Shown: piece by piece, positions 46,374-58,212 of the stretch | Numbering within the stretch: position 1 is the stretch's first letter | How the letters are laid out: each line of letters starts with the position of its first letter | Assembly: GCA_015499995.1 (NCBI GenBank) | Contig: JADNRV010000024.1 | Location: 124,001 to 188,000 of the forward strand | Origin: Flammula alnicola | Taxonomy: Eukaryota > Basidiomycota > Agaricomycetes > Agaricales > Strophariaceae | Direction of reading: 5' to 3' | DNA: 64,000 nt | The notes under the pieces: model-generated | What the model saw: the letters and a program-made list of their open reading frames with translations, nothing else | Databases searched by the model: none | Told to the model about the DNA's origin: nothing | Made by a program: the position numbers and the translations under genes

Positions 46374-47665
46374 ATGGTGAATACCTCTGGCTATGTCTGA
46401 TCTCTCGCTGATTCATATCAGAGTCTAGCATTCTTACACGCGCATGACTGTTCAGAACGTACTCCTCATGTTGCTTACCTCTTCGACGATGGTTAGGCTT
46501 ATCTACCCTTCTAGCCCACTCTGATGCGGTTTGGGGCGTTTCTTGGACGGCCAATGACACTGCAATTTCAATCTCGGCCGATGGCTCTGTGAAACAATGG
46601 TCGGCGACTACGGGCCAGCCCCATCCACCAAATGCGGCCTTCCCCACAGCGCATACATTGGCACAAGTATCACTCTCGGTTACCCCGGATGGGAGAAGAG
46701 CACTCTACAATAGTATCGAAGGTCTCACCAGTCTCTGGAACTTAGAAAATGGAGAAGTGATCGGCACTTTTGAGAGCTTTGCGAGGACGAAAGAGGATTC
46801 GGAGCCTTGTAAGTCAGCAGTCTCATGGAAAAACGATTGATTGATCAACTCCACGTTCTCGCCCAAGCTTGGTCTGTCTCCATTCACCCGCAAGGAGAGA
46901 CATACGCCTCTACGGGCGGTTCGGGAAACGTCTCCATACATTCTGCCCAGATCGAGAACTTCGGGGAACGGGTTGCTACTCTGTCTTCTGGGAGGAATAA
47001 ATTCGGAATGTTCTGCTCTTATGTCCGCAATTTTTATTCCTCCTTTTTGGTCATTACTCATAATCTCGTAGAGCCCAGATGGTCGGCGCATTGCCATGTC
47101 CTCGGAAACAGGGCAAATTTACATCTTTGATGTCGAATCGAGCGCTTTGTCTTTCACATTCACCTCACATGCCATGTCTGTGCGCTCGTTGGCCTGGTCT
47201 CCTGACTCAAATGTATGCCCTTATCTTACTTACACGATTCCGGTACACCGGCACTAACAGGCCCACCAAAGCTGTTATTAAGTGCTTCAGAAGATAAACG
47301 CCTCGTGTTGCATGACGTTCGATCGGCTCCAGGAGCGGCTGTAGCTTCTTTCTCTGGTCACACTTCTTGGGTCCTTAGCGCAGACATCTCACCAGATGGA
47401 CGTCTTGGCCTTTCGGGGTAAAGATCATCTCTTTGTTCAGCTATTCTGTCTGATCTGATGCCTCAATAGATCTGCAGATAAAAGCATCAAAGTTTGGGAC
47501 ATCGGAGCACGCGCCGCAGTCTCCACAATCCAAGATACAGGTGAAGTTTGGTCAGTCTCCTGGCGACCAAAGCCTCCTGCTGCTGGCAGTCCTGGTGCAT
47601 TCATCAGCGGTGGTGAAGATGGCATCGTTCGGTGGTGGAGAGGGGCAGGAGCCGCCGGCTCCTAG
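46374..47665 (+). CDS. SKI8: SKI8/WDR61 WD40 protein
   Basis: Ski8 is the WD40 subunit of the Ski complex that feeds mRNA to the exosome; its orthologue WDR61 is also in PAF1. The start needs splicing directly after the ATG (46374-46376), then [13 protein letters not shown], then a second intron to [20 protein letters not shown]. Propeller blades follow: [111 protein letters not shown] and [17 protein letters not shown]. The stop is at 47663-47665. A CCAAAG acceptor near 47272 keeps the frame. Length is about 330 residues, as expected. Confidence 0.87.
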
Positions 47666-48729
47666 TCAGTTTTTCATGTTAGTTTCTTCGTGGGTCCTTA
47701 TCATCTCAGAAACTTGCTGAATTAGAATAACTTTAATGTACTGTATCGCGCTGGACCACATTTACGATAAATGTCGTGAGCCTCGTGTATCAAGATTTCT
47801 GTGGGATTCTACTTTTGATTAGCACAATCAGTTGACCGATGTGGTATGGCGATAATCCTCGTTGCAACAGGTCATTTTTCATTATCCTGTTTGGAGAACG
47901 GGCCCGTGTCATTTACTGGACATCACATGAATTTGACGACACTCAGGCTCAGCCTGAGGTCATACAATTGTCTTAATTCCAAATGATTAAAAGCACGCGT
48001 GCTAGACCACCTCGTGTTCACGCAACGCGCTTACTAGCCCTTGCCAGTGAACAAAATACGGACAATAGACGACAAGGCTTTACTTATGAGGATGGACTCT
48101 GCAAGTCAAAACATTGCCCAAACTCTTAGATCCGCATGGAGAAAAAAAAGCCTTGTATGTAGTTGAATCAAAGTCGAGGTCGGATGTTAGCTCTCCAGAA
48201 TCTCTAATTGAGAATTGTGAGAATTGTTCTCAATTCTGCAGTGTTTGGAAGGTATGTTTATCGCTGGGGCATCGCCGCCTAAGGCCGCAAATGATTTGAG
48301 CTTGCGGAACCAAATTTTTCCCTACATGGGTCTTCGTTAACTAAATTGTTCCCATTGTTGTCCATATGTAACCATCATTTGCTTCCGTCGCTTGTTGCGG
48401 TCAGTGTGTCCTGATGGTCTAAGGGTCCAAGAAAGAAGGAGATAGATCACGGAAAGAATGAGGGTGATAGCACCCTGTCTCATAAATTTATAAGGGAGAT
48501 CTCTTTGTCTATAATTGGACGCACTACGTGAGGTTGACACCCAGGTTACTCCATAATCTTTTTCCCGGTTGTTCTGGCAAGTATTGTAGTTATAATTCTA
48601 CAGAAAACGGGAAAGCTACCGAAACCTAAATGTAAAGCATTAACATCATCTAAGTGCAGTCTTTGCATAGCAGAAGCTCGACGAGGCAGCAAAATCGAAC
48701 AGATTCATAAAGAGCTCACAATCTTTCTC
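47666..48729. other. 1.06-kb gap with perfect 8-bp hairpin
   Basis: No gene seen. CTCAGGCT-C-AGCCTGAG at 47942-47958 is a perfect palindrome with a one-base centre. A further local inverted repeat (GAGAATTG.../CAATTCT) lies at 48210-48238. Confidence 0.5.
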
Positions 48730-49695
48730 TCAGTAATAATTTCCGTTCATTATATGATCAAGGTTGTGGCCGCCAACCTCTCTGCCAACAGCATCAAGAG
48801 GCATGACAGCTCCGATGAGCCAGGCAAGCGAAGGCGTTACATTTCTACCCTGCGCGCGGAACCCTGGAAGATAACTGTTATACACGGACTCTGGTTCTGT
48901 TAAAGTGACATCGCGCACCTGCCAATTCTCGGTAGCGAGCGATGATTAAGTCGATTTGTCGTTCAGAGAAGGGAAAGACTGCTCCATCGGAGATGGCCGC
49001 CTTTGCTATAAAGATTTTAATGGATCAGCAGCAATTCAAGGCTGAATATATACGAACAGCCCTACCATTGCTGAGCGACTGCACAAAATCTGCCTCCGAG
49101 TTGGGAGGGAGGTCTCGATGGTGCGAGGGATATTCAGCGACATGAGACCAAAATTCCTCCTTCATCTTCATTCTCAATCCTGTTAGGCATGGGAGTTAGC
49201 CGCCGCCTAGCTTATTAGAAACGATATCACCTGTGTCCTCTGACCAGGTATAAGCCGCACCAGCCATCCTGGAGTACATCCGAATCACCGCCGTCGTGTC
49301 ACTGACATCCGAGATTACTAGTTCATAGTCTGGAGGTAGCCGTTGCAAGTTGGGGTCTCCTGCAAGGCATTGGAGATGATCATCGCGAGCCTCGGTGATA
49401 TATTCGAGGATTTGGGGGTTGCGTACGTTGTCGGGTGTGGTTAAACGAAGGTGGTGGTTGTGGAAATATACGTCGCCGTTAGGGTGTTGATATTGACGCC
49501 ATGAACGAGGTAGACTAGCCTGACTGGACGGAAACTGTCGGTTAAGATCTACAGCACAAAATAACTACAAGGAGCTCCAACTCACCTTGAATTTCCTGTG
49601 GGATACGATACCGACGGTGCATTGTATTGGGCCGTTTCTATAAAGTTCATGGACTCGCGATGAGTACTGGAACCTTGTCGAGGTGGGAAGGACAT
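48730..49695 (-). CDS. WW-like domain protein, basidiomycete family
   Basis: ATG 49693-49695 reads MSFPPRQGSSTHRESMNFIE. After an intron, SLPRSWRQYQHPNGDVYFHN followed by HHLRLTTPDNVRNP is the degenerate WW-like motif frequent in Agaricomycete proteins of unknown role. A conserved body follows: LEYITEARDDHLQCLAGDPN, ELVISDVSDTTAVIRMYSRM, then GLRMKMKEEFWSHVAEYPSH. The 3' part is uncertain. One frame reads FSERQIDLIIARYRELA, another LATENWQVRDVTLTEPESVY ending MNGNYY at the stop 48730-48732. No clean splice connects the two, so either an exon is wrong or a base is missing near 48920-48945. Function is unknown. Confidence 0.55.
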
Positions 49696-50708
49696 CCTTT
49701 GGGAGCTCGAGAAAGTCTCTACACTAATTTCTGGTGCCTAGCTTTATGAAAGAAACCAAACGCAGAAAAAGAAGGAGCGAGGAATAAGTTCCGCTTATAC
49801 TGAAACTGACGCAGGAGAGTTAGCATGAGAAGGAAGACCAAGATATCATTGGAAAACACGAATCTTCCTTCCCTTCAGATCTATCACGGAGAAGGCCTTA
49901 CACAAACCGAGCGGTCCATTTCATCGTGCTGTATCCGGATACTCGGTGAATGGTGATGTCGATCTGCGGGAGCAAGGTTGAGAAAAATTGTTAACCAAAC
50001 CCGCGAAGGACCACGGAAGTTGGCGCAAAACACGGCATAGGCCGCGTACCAAGTACAAGGGTACAACATTCTATTTCTGTTCAAGGCACATTTTTGCTCG
50101 TGCCAAGGGGTCGTTGGAGGCATTCTAAGCTTCGGTGAGTTCGTGGTTTAAACGTTTTATCGACTAATATGCACGTCACCAGCTTTTAGTCACAAGTGGG
50201 GTCGACCGCTCGTCTAGACCTCCAGTTAACTTTTTTGTTGTCTCTCAAGGTTGAAGGCATATTTCATGAGAAGCGAAGTGTCGAAAGGTGAGCGGTAAAT
50301 AGAACTGCCGGGTGATGAACACGTCGGAAACTCTGCGTTATGACGAGCAAGACCTGGTATCTTGTACTACAAAAATAATACAACCTATTCGAAGTAAGAT
50401 GGCAATCAGATAATGATAAAAAATACAGACAGACATGTATGATATCAGAGGAAGAAAGGAAAACTGTTTCGATTTAAAATAAATATGTTTCACGGTCCGG
50501 CGAGCGAACCCATGGCAATGATAATCTGGTTTTGACATGGAGGCAGGGGATTAGTGCTGAGGAGTGTCTGCGTTACGCAAACCCGAGGATGGGGTGGATA
50601 GAAGGGGTAATGGTTCTAAATGGAGGCTCGCGATGGCTGGCATGATAAATCGATTTTCTGCACGTGTTGCGCTGAGTGCGAATTCAAGCTTTAGACGAAA
50701 GAATCAAC
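49696..50708. other. 1-kb gap, no gene supported
   Basis: Promoter of the WW-like gene and 3' flank of the AT-hook gene. The frame at 50338-50538 is hydrophobic by chance composition (AT-rich) and has no family resemblance. CACGTG occurs at 50661-50666, downstream of the neighbouring gene. Confidence 0.4.
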
Positions 50709-53700
50709 TTACTCGATGGCTAAATCGACCATGCTTCGCCACGTAGGCTCTATTCGCAATATCGGAACACAAAAAGAATCATTCGGTATTTGTGTCTGCT
50801 TTGCAGCGTGAGCCTGAAGATTATATCAACGGGCAATAGAAATTCAGTCAAATAAGCCAACATACCTGAACAAAGAGATCTTCCTTGCCCCATTTGACTG
50901 GGAATAGTCTCGGCCGTCTCTGCGCCGAAGTAAACTGTGGCATTGTCTTTTGTGAATCATGCAGTTTCCCCCGCTCGGCAGCAGTATCAATTAGCGCTGA
51001 ATGATATGTGACTAGATCGGCTGCATCTGACTTTGCTGATGGAACAGCCGCAGGCAGGAGCAAAGAATGGCGGACACAACAAGGACCAGATACCGGTAAC
51101 GAATAGAGTTCGAGGCGTAACGTTGACGGAGATTGATCAGGGGCTCTGAGATGTTCGCGGCGGAGACTAACATGACTGGTTGGCAAAAGAGTGGCGATCG
51201 ATGAAACACGGTTATCCGCATGGAGGGGTAGGACCAGAAGGTGATCGACCGACAGAGGAGAAGGTCCAGATGAAAGCGGCTCACAAGCAAGAGCTGGGCT
51301 TCCTTTCATCGCTTGATGAGCGCCTGAGGTCGTAGAACTGCTCGGAGCGTCTTCATTCTCTTCAAACTCCATTTCGCCTTCAGCGTCCGCATCCGCATCG
51401 TGTTCATCATTGGCGTCAGGAGGTGGTCCACTGTCGGAACCAGGAGGCGGAGGATCCGGAGGAGGGGACTTCGACCGGAACGGGTCATTTCTGGTGTCGG
51501 CTTCCTCTTCCTCGTCGTCCTCCTGCTCGCCCTCTGCGTCCTGGTCCTCATCCAGGTCAGCCTCGGCGTCAGCGTCAGCGTCGTCGTCAGGAGTAGGGCT
51601 TTTCATTTCAACTTCAGCAATGGCGTGCAAAGACGGAGTCGGTGAAGCAGAGCAGATAAGTCCATTGGTCTGTGAGCGTGTCGAAGATTCGATTACCATT
51701 GCATCCATTGACGGCTCCTGTTCGATTGGGGTCGCGTCAAGGTTTAGTGAGTGAGTTACGGGGGCCGACGGAAGTACTGTAGGAGTATCAACCCGAGTAG
51801 TATGTTCTGTGGCAGCCGTCTTCTGTTTGGCTGCTACATCATCTCCATCCTTGGGTCGAGCTTCACCTCGCTCTTGGCGTCTCGTATCTAGTCCAGATAC
51901 ATGTCCATTTATCGGTGACGAAGAATCTGATTCAATGAGTGCCGCCCCATTACCAGCGGTTTCCCTATGCGACCAGCTAGTGACAGGCCGCAAATCCATC
52001 GACGACCTAGTCTCGAGGAGCGGAAGTGTCGTACGCTGCTGATGCACGCGTTCCTCCCTCCGCGACGCGTCCACGTTCTCCGCTTGCGCGTCCTTAGGCT
52101 GAGCCCCAGGAGACTGAACTGCCACCTCATCGCGCGCTGTTGAATAAGATGAATAACCGGGAGGAGGGGCAATAACTCGTAACTGGGGCTGGGGAGGCGA
52201 TATTACCCTAGAAATCCCTGGCTCACTGGTCGCGCTCGGTCGAGGTTTACTAATGCTGCCTCTGGGTCGTCCGCGAGGCTTGCTGGAACCTCTTGTCGAC
52301 GTCGATGTAGTTGCGGTGGTTCCACGATCTGGCGAGGTGGCTTGCTTCCGGGATGCTTGGCGCACAGGTCTTCCGGTGGTAGAGGCAGAAGTAGACCCAG
52401 CCCTCGCCTTGGACTTGGCACTAGACGCTAAGAGTCTTGATCTTCCTCTTCCTCTCGAGGATACAGCTGCTGACTCTCGAGTAACCATACCTACTTCGTC
52501 GGCACTGTCGTTGTCGGTTCCATTTTCTTCCTGATCGCTTCCAGGAACATTATCCAGCTTTTCCTTCTCTGTCTCTTTCGCTTTACCCTTCCTCTTCGCG
52601 GAGCTACTGGAAGCGGCAGCAGCAGCGGCTGCCGCCATCGAAGCCCGTCTACCAGAATGTTCCGGCTCATCAAAGGCAGCCGCAGCTTGATCCGCGAGAA
52701 CATCCAGTGCGCTTTTCACACGATCCGGCCTGGCGACTGCAGGTGCAGGTCCTCCACCATTGAAATTAACTCTGCCACCTGGAGCAGGCTTGTTGACCGT
52801 AGACGAGATTTTTCTCCGCTTCGGCACAGGGCTTTCAGGTTCTTCCAATGGCCGTCCTTTTCCGTTTGTTTTCCCCCTCGCTTTGCTGCCACCACCGTCC
52901 CCATCCATCATGCGCGCAGCATCCAGTAGCGAGTCCAAGGGCGTAGGTGGATTGCTTGGGAGAGGCTTCTGCTGATTTCCTCGCCCGTTGCCAATATTTG
53001 GCGCCGATGCGAGTGGCCCTGGGGTACTAAAGTGGGAGGTTGAGAACTGTGGAACGGGACCTGGAGGGCTCAGGGTATGCACAAACACAATAGGCGTATT
53101 GACGGTGTTGCCGCTGGTGGTACTAGGGCCGTAGTGGATCGTTTTCTTCGGCGTCTTCGGTAGTGCAGACGATCCTGCCCGCGGAGCACCTCCTCGGTGT
53201 GGACTTGAGTCTACGTTAGACCGGTAATACGCCATCCCAGACGTGCCACTTGCTAGCCGCTCGAGCCTCTCCCTCTCGAGCTTCTCCTGCTCCCTCTGCA
53301 CTCGGATTTGCTCCTGCTCCTTTGCAAGTATCTCCTTCTCGCGCTCAATGTGCTGCATGAACCCTGAGACCTGTGTGGCGCGGGTACGCCCAATCTTCCG
53401 AGCAGCCAGTAGAAGGTGCTCTGTATAGGCATCGGATGACAGTGATGCGGACTTGTGGTTGTTATGTCGTTTGCTGTGGGGTTTGGACGCGTTGTTGGGG
53501 TCCCGTGAGCGTCGTCGTTGGTGTGAGCTGGCTTGGGGTGGTGCCTGTGAGGTAGATGCTTTAGAGGAAGATGAGGTTGTTGGAGGCTGGACAGTCGTTT
53601 TGGGAAGGGGGTTGTAAGACTGTCCGCGGGGATATTGTGATTTATTCGCCGCGCCATTTATTTCTCGACCTTCTGGAATAGATCCCAGGTTGCCTCTAGA

Positions 53701-54612
53701 ATCAACTTCACGTCCCTTTCCTTTATCCTGGGTGTGAGGACCATGTCGTGATGCCGATTGGGGCTGCATTAGGAGCAGAGGTTTAAGTCTTAAAAGCTCA
53801 GACTCTAGAGAAGAAAGTCTCCGCTGTGTCTCCTGTAGCTGTAGTAAGAAAAGTCAGATAAGCATTGAATTTTATAAAAATACTGAATCGTACTTTATCT
53901 CGGAGTGCTCGAGTTTCGGACTCATATATTTCTCGTTGACGACCTGCATCCTATGGGCAAAATGTTGAGAAAGGGGTAAATAGATCAAAAAACAGATACG
54001 CACTTCCGATTTTGGCTTAGCTTTCTGCGAAAGCAGGGCTTCCGCCGTACGCTCCCAGGTCTCTCGTTCGGAACGCCACCTCTCTCGTTCCTCTTCCGAC
54101 TGGCGCACAATAAAATCACGCTGAGCCGTCAGACTCGCAATGACATCCGCTTGCCTATCAAGCTGGGCAGGATCTATTGGAAGTTGATCCGTGAGGCGTA
54201 AAACCTGCATATCAATCAGTAAGGAAAATTACAATGGCATTTCCTGATGCAAGATTACCATATCCACGAGCTCTTTCTCCCTCGAACTGAGATTTGAAAG
54301 CTGGGACGTTGAACTCGCGTTTCGCTCTGTTCCAATCTGTCGCCTTGCCACCAATAGACCCATTTCCTCCAGCCTACGGCGGATACCCAGCACATCGGCC
54401 TCACTGAGTGGTTCAGGAGATGCAGCTCTCTCTCGCAAGCTACCAATTTGTTCTGTTTCTGGATTGTGCTCCTCGAGCGGCACAGGAGACGGCGACATAT
54501 GATGCATGATGTCCGACAAGGCCAGTGTGGGCAGGTTATCAGCCAAGCTCATCGTTGCGCTTGACGAGGAGGGCGTATTCGACGATGTTGGGACATTCAA
54601 GCTTTCCTGCAT
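50709..54612 (-). CDS. Long coiled-coil protein with AT-hook, basidiomycete-specific
   Basis: Function unknown. ATG 54610-54612 gives MQESLNVPTSSNTPSSSS. The conserved N-terminal block is TLALSDIMHHMSPSPVPLEE and AASPEPLSEADVLGIRRRLE, then SSREKELVDMVLRLTDQLPI. A coiled coil follows (RQSEEERERWRSERETWERT, TRALRDKLQETQRRLSSLES). The ~970-codon exon 50848-53769 is largely low complexity, with poly-Ala and acidic runs (DADADAEADLDEDQDAEGEQ), basic patches and the AT-hook core SKPRGRPRG near 52250-52285. A last exon reads AHAAKQTQIPNDSFCVPILR then WRSMVDLAIE to TAA 50709-50711. That stop overlaps a good donor (GA|GTAAGT), so one more exon is possible. Total is near 1,230 residues. A chromatin or transcription role is only suggested by the AT-hook. 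Confidence 0.7.
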
Positions 54613-54962
54613 ATAGTCGAATGGGAACAGAAACTACTCCCTAAAATCGTGTCGCCAACCAAGCACACGCAAATAAAGGCCGCGTTTGGTCACGTGATAT
54701 TGACCTTTTCTCCAGATCACTGCAGGACTGAGGCTGAGGCTGAGGACAGCCCTCAGGCTCAGCAGTGCAAAGTGGCAGTCGTATCCGGCATTTGTGACAA
54801 TAAAATCTTGATGACATTTGATTAGTTCGCGATTGTTCTAGTCGGTGCCAGTGGTGATAAAGAGTATCCATTTTTGTTACACACTGAAACCGTTAATTTG
54901 TGAAAACTTTTCAAACAATCCTGGGTAACAGCCTGGTGACGGCAGAAAAGCCACCGTGACTT
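54613..54962. promoter_or_regulatory. AT-hook gene promoter with TCACGTGA and hairpin
   Basis: Contains TCACGTGA at 54690-54697, about 80 bp upstream of the ATG. An imperfect 13-bp hairpin lies at 54733-54763 (GCTGAGGCTGAGG / CCTCAGGCTCAGC, one mismatch). Its sequence is related to the palindrome at 47942-47958. Confidence 0.55.
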
Positions 54963-56302
54963 TCAGAGCTTAGTCTCCAGCTTTATATCCTCCTTTTCTT
55001 TCTCCTTGCGTTTTCGCAGCGTCTCTCCTCTCTCCAAAGCTTCTACGATTCGCTTGGCAGGGCGTAAGTCAACCCCTTCCTTCTCGCACGCATCCCGGAA
55101 GCTTGGTCGATTCAAAAGCGCCCACGCTATCCTCCCTTCCGTCGTAGCCGCGTGCGGAGGGTTCACTTCAAAGTCAGGTTCTCGCGCATAGCCAATAGTC
55201 GCCACACGTATCAACATCGCACTGACGGATTGCACGGATTAGAACAACCCTGAGAAGATTATAGAGCAACTCACGCCGTGAGACCGAACACTGGCTTTAT
55301 ACCTCCAGCCTCCCTTCCCGTCAGAAACTGGTGAACCCGGAATCCTTGGGAAGCCGGTCCGCTTCCTTTGAACTCGTACGAGCTGTGATACGGAACTTCG
55401 AGAGTATCGGGCTCGGATGGGAATGGTGGGTTCGAGCTCAAGAAGGAGACAAGAGGATGCGAGAAGAGGCCCGCGACTTCGTCAGCGTTCAGCATTGGCT
55501 ATGAAAGGATAATATTCAGGAAGGCAGCAAGCTTTGGAGTGGGGTGGAAGGCGTACACGAAGGGTGTTGTCAAGGATCAGGACAACTACTCTGTATCGTC
55601 GCCGTTAGCTACCAGATAGTTTGAATTGTCGATGGAACTCACGGAGTGACGATAAGTTCAGCAGCCAGGAAGGGTTCGAGGATGCACAACAGTGGTACCT
55701 TGTTCCTATCTCGAGGTAGACCGATCTACTAGGGTGCAGTCAGCCCAGCTTTCCTACCAAATTGCTTATATTACCTCTTCAAAGGCCTCCCGACGCTATG
55801 ATAATGAAGAATCAGTTAAGCATAAATCCGACTGTTTGAGTGCTACTCACCGCAGTGTCTTCGATAGACTTGTCCTCTGGGTCTGCCTTTCCACCAGGTA
55901 ACGATGTATCTCCCGCGTAAGTTCTCAAAGTCGCAGATCGTCTGCGACAGCTAGGTTGTCAACAAGCTGCAAGACACGTCTCTAACCACCCGCAACACAC
56001 CTACCGACTGAGCAAGACGTATAGATCTCCTTGCCGTCCAACAAACAACGCCACAAGCACTGCTGCGCGCTTAGTGCGAGGAAACGCTAATTTATGCTTT
56101 GGCCGCCGATAGGCGGCGAGATTTCGAAGACATCTACGTAGCGAGAACCGCTGGTTAGCTTCAGCAGTCTGTGGGGTAAAACAACAAGATCGTACTGTTT
56201 CGACTCTTGGCTCAACGGCGGTATGCGTGCTTCGTTCCAGCGTATCTTCGGTCTGTGATAGGTCAACTGATTCGTGAGTCTAGGTAGAGTTTTCGAGTTC
56301 AT
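54963..56302 (-). CDS. PCD1: NUDIX hydrolase, CoA diphosphatase type
   Basis: This subfamily cleaves CoA or oxidised CoA to 3',5'-ADP and phosphopantetheine, often in peroxisomes. ATG 56300-56302 gives MNSKTLPRLTNQLTYHRPKI. The core reads TKRAAVLVALFVGRQGDLYV, LRTYAGDTSLPGGKADPEDK and, across introns, SIEDTARREAFEEIGLP, i.e. the Nudix box with REAFEEIG. The upstream LPGGKADPEDKS pattern marks the CoA-specific group. FSHPLVSFLSSNPPFPSEPD and TLRKRKEKEKEDIKLETKL complete it. The C terminus TKL resembles a weak PTS1 signal. Introns around 55500-56020 all keep frame, and the stop is at 54963-54965. Confidence 0.85.
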
Positions 56303-56665
56303 CTTGGTATGGTCGTTGGCAAGACTTGACTTGCAGCATCATGCCTCTGCAGGGTCAGAAGGAAAGGCACATGCCCGCCGGCAGTCATCACGGCTTTCGG
56401 CTAACTGGTTTGGCGAGTTTGGCGCGCGCCGTCATGATTCAGATTACATGCTGAATTATTGTACTCGAGTAGAACAGGTTGATTATAGCCTGTAGACAAG
56501 ATATTAAAGGACGAAGAACTTGTAGCACGCTACATAATAAATTTCAAGCAAATATGTAAGCTAGTAGAATTGAAAGGGTGCAAGTGGCACAGGTAACGAG
56601 AAACTTCGCAAAAGCTATATACTACGCTACATTTTTGTGAGATCCAGCCTCACTAATAACTAACA
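56303..56665. other. NUDIX promoter and phosphatase 3' flank
   Basis: 363 bp, no feature recognised. Confidence 0.4.
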
Positions 56666-58212
56666 TCATCGAACGCTTATGAAGGATTGCGGGTTCTTTT
56701 GTATCGCTTTGAGTACATCGCCAAATGCCCCCAGATCAAAACTCGTTTCGCTGAGGATAGAAGTGGCCGTTTTACTCAGATCATTCGAGGTCCTTGAGGA
56801 CCTGGATGACGATTTATCGGAGGCAACCCACTCTTTTACAACAGGGTGGCCGGCTGTAGGTTTGTATCCACAGGCTTGAAATAGTTTCAGGCTCTGCGAG
56901 AAATTCTGAGTGGGGCTGAAGAGGGGCAGGGCTGGAGAGAGTTGATCAGTAATTTCATGCGAAGAGATGAACATGAATACGAGGGTGTTGACTTACCATC
57001 TTCAATGGCAGCAAAAGCCCGCTCCGGCGAATCGCGTCCGAAAGCCATTACTGTTGTTCATCAGAGATAACTTCAGAGAGGAGTAGTGAACGACTTACAA
57101 TAGGCACAGACTCCTATACAAGCCCGACACTCTATCATAGAATGAACAAGGACTACCCCATCATTTTTCAGGGCGTCGCGAACATAAGCAGAGATCTCAG
57201 GGAGAACAAGAAGGAGAGCTTCTGGACAGTTATTGTCGACAGAGACGTGATGATGATGGACAACTGAACTAGCAGCTGAAGATACTTCTGCGGGGGAGAT
57301 AGACAAGAGATGCGATACACCCAAGTCTAACAGGAGAGACTGTGCTTGCCCAGGATCCGAAGGAAATTCACTAATTCATGACGAAAGGACACATGTAGTG
57401 TTAGAACCAAAAATACGCAAAGCGGGGCGCATGAATAGTATAACATCCCATAAATTTAGAACATACCTGCTGAGAAGTAGCTTGTCAGGGATAATGGAAA
57501 CGGTGTCGACCATGTGATTCAGGAAGTATGTGACATCCTGTTCATGGCGTCTCTTCCAAGAGCGATAGGTTGCATTAGCTGGCGACGGCTCGAAATTGCA
57601 TTCGCGAAGGTATCCAGCTGCTTGATGAAGCCATAGTTAGGGTGGACTTGCGGTCTCCCTATGTAGGTCCAGTGTGGCGTCAGGCACTGCCTCCGAAAAA
57701 GAAGGTAAACGAGGATCAACTACATACTTTTCTTGAGATCGTAAATAGCGGCGGAAGGCGCTACCTTCTTGGTCTTCATCACTGGAGATATCTTTAATGA
57801 TAAAAAAATGGTTCGTAGGAGAGGTAACACGCACAAAACGCGGCAACGACCGTGGAGCTGCGCGAGATTCCCATTACACAATGCACAAGCACTCGACCAC
57901 CTTGGTCAAGGGCACGCTGGATAAAGCTACAGGCCTCCGGCAGGTGGATAAGGAGGTCCTCGTATTCTGAATCTTCGACCGAGATGCTCAGGTGCTTTGC
58001 GCCGGTTGAGGGGAAGTCGGGACAAACGGATACAATGTGCGAAATAGAGTATTTCTCCCTCTGTTCAACAGATAGAGCGGCGGACAAGCTAGAGGGAAAA
58101 AAACAATCGGTGAGACACAGCAACACGAGGAACTACAAGATGAATTGGCGTACTTTCCGAGATAAAGTTGTCCTTTCAAGACCTCCGTTATACTTGGCGC
58201 TGTGATCGTCAT
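56666..58212 (-). CDS. Tandem dual-specificity phosphatase, second domain inactive
   Basis: ATG 58210-58212 reads MTITAPSITEVLKGQLYLGN. Domain 1 (about residues 10-190) has the full DSP P-loop VLVHCVMGISRSSTVVAAF with Cys about residue 90 and the general acid in SVEDSEYEDL. Splicing then gives LMKTKKVAPSAAIYDLKKRR and HPNYGFIKQLDTFAN. After a one-base slip (plus 57592-57604) it continues CNFEPSPANATYRSWKRRHE. Domain 2 (LLLDLGVSHLLSISPAEVSS, HHHHVSVDNNCPEALLLVLP) carries VLVHSMIECRACIGVCAYL, in which Ser replaces Cys and Arg is displaced by one, so it should be catalytically dead. The C terminus ends IQKNPQSFISVR at 56666-56668. CACGTG lies about 160 bp upstream. The substrate is unknown. Confidence 0.8.
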
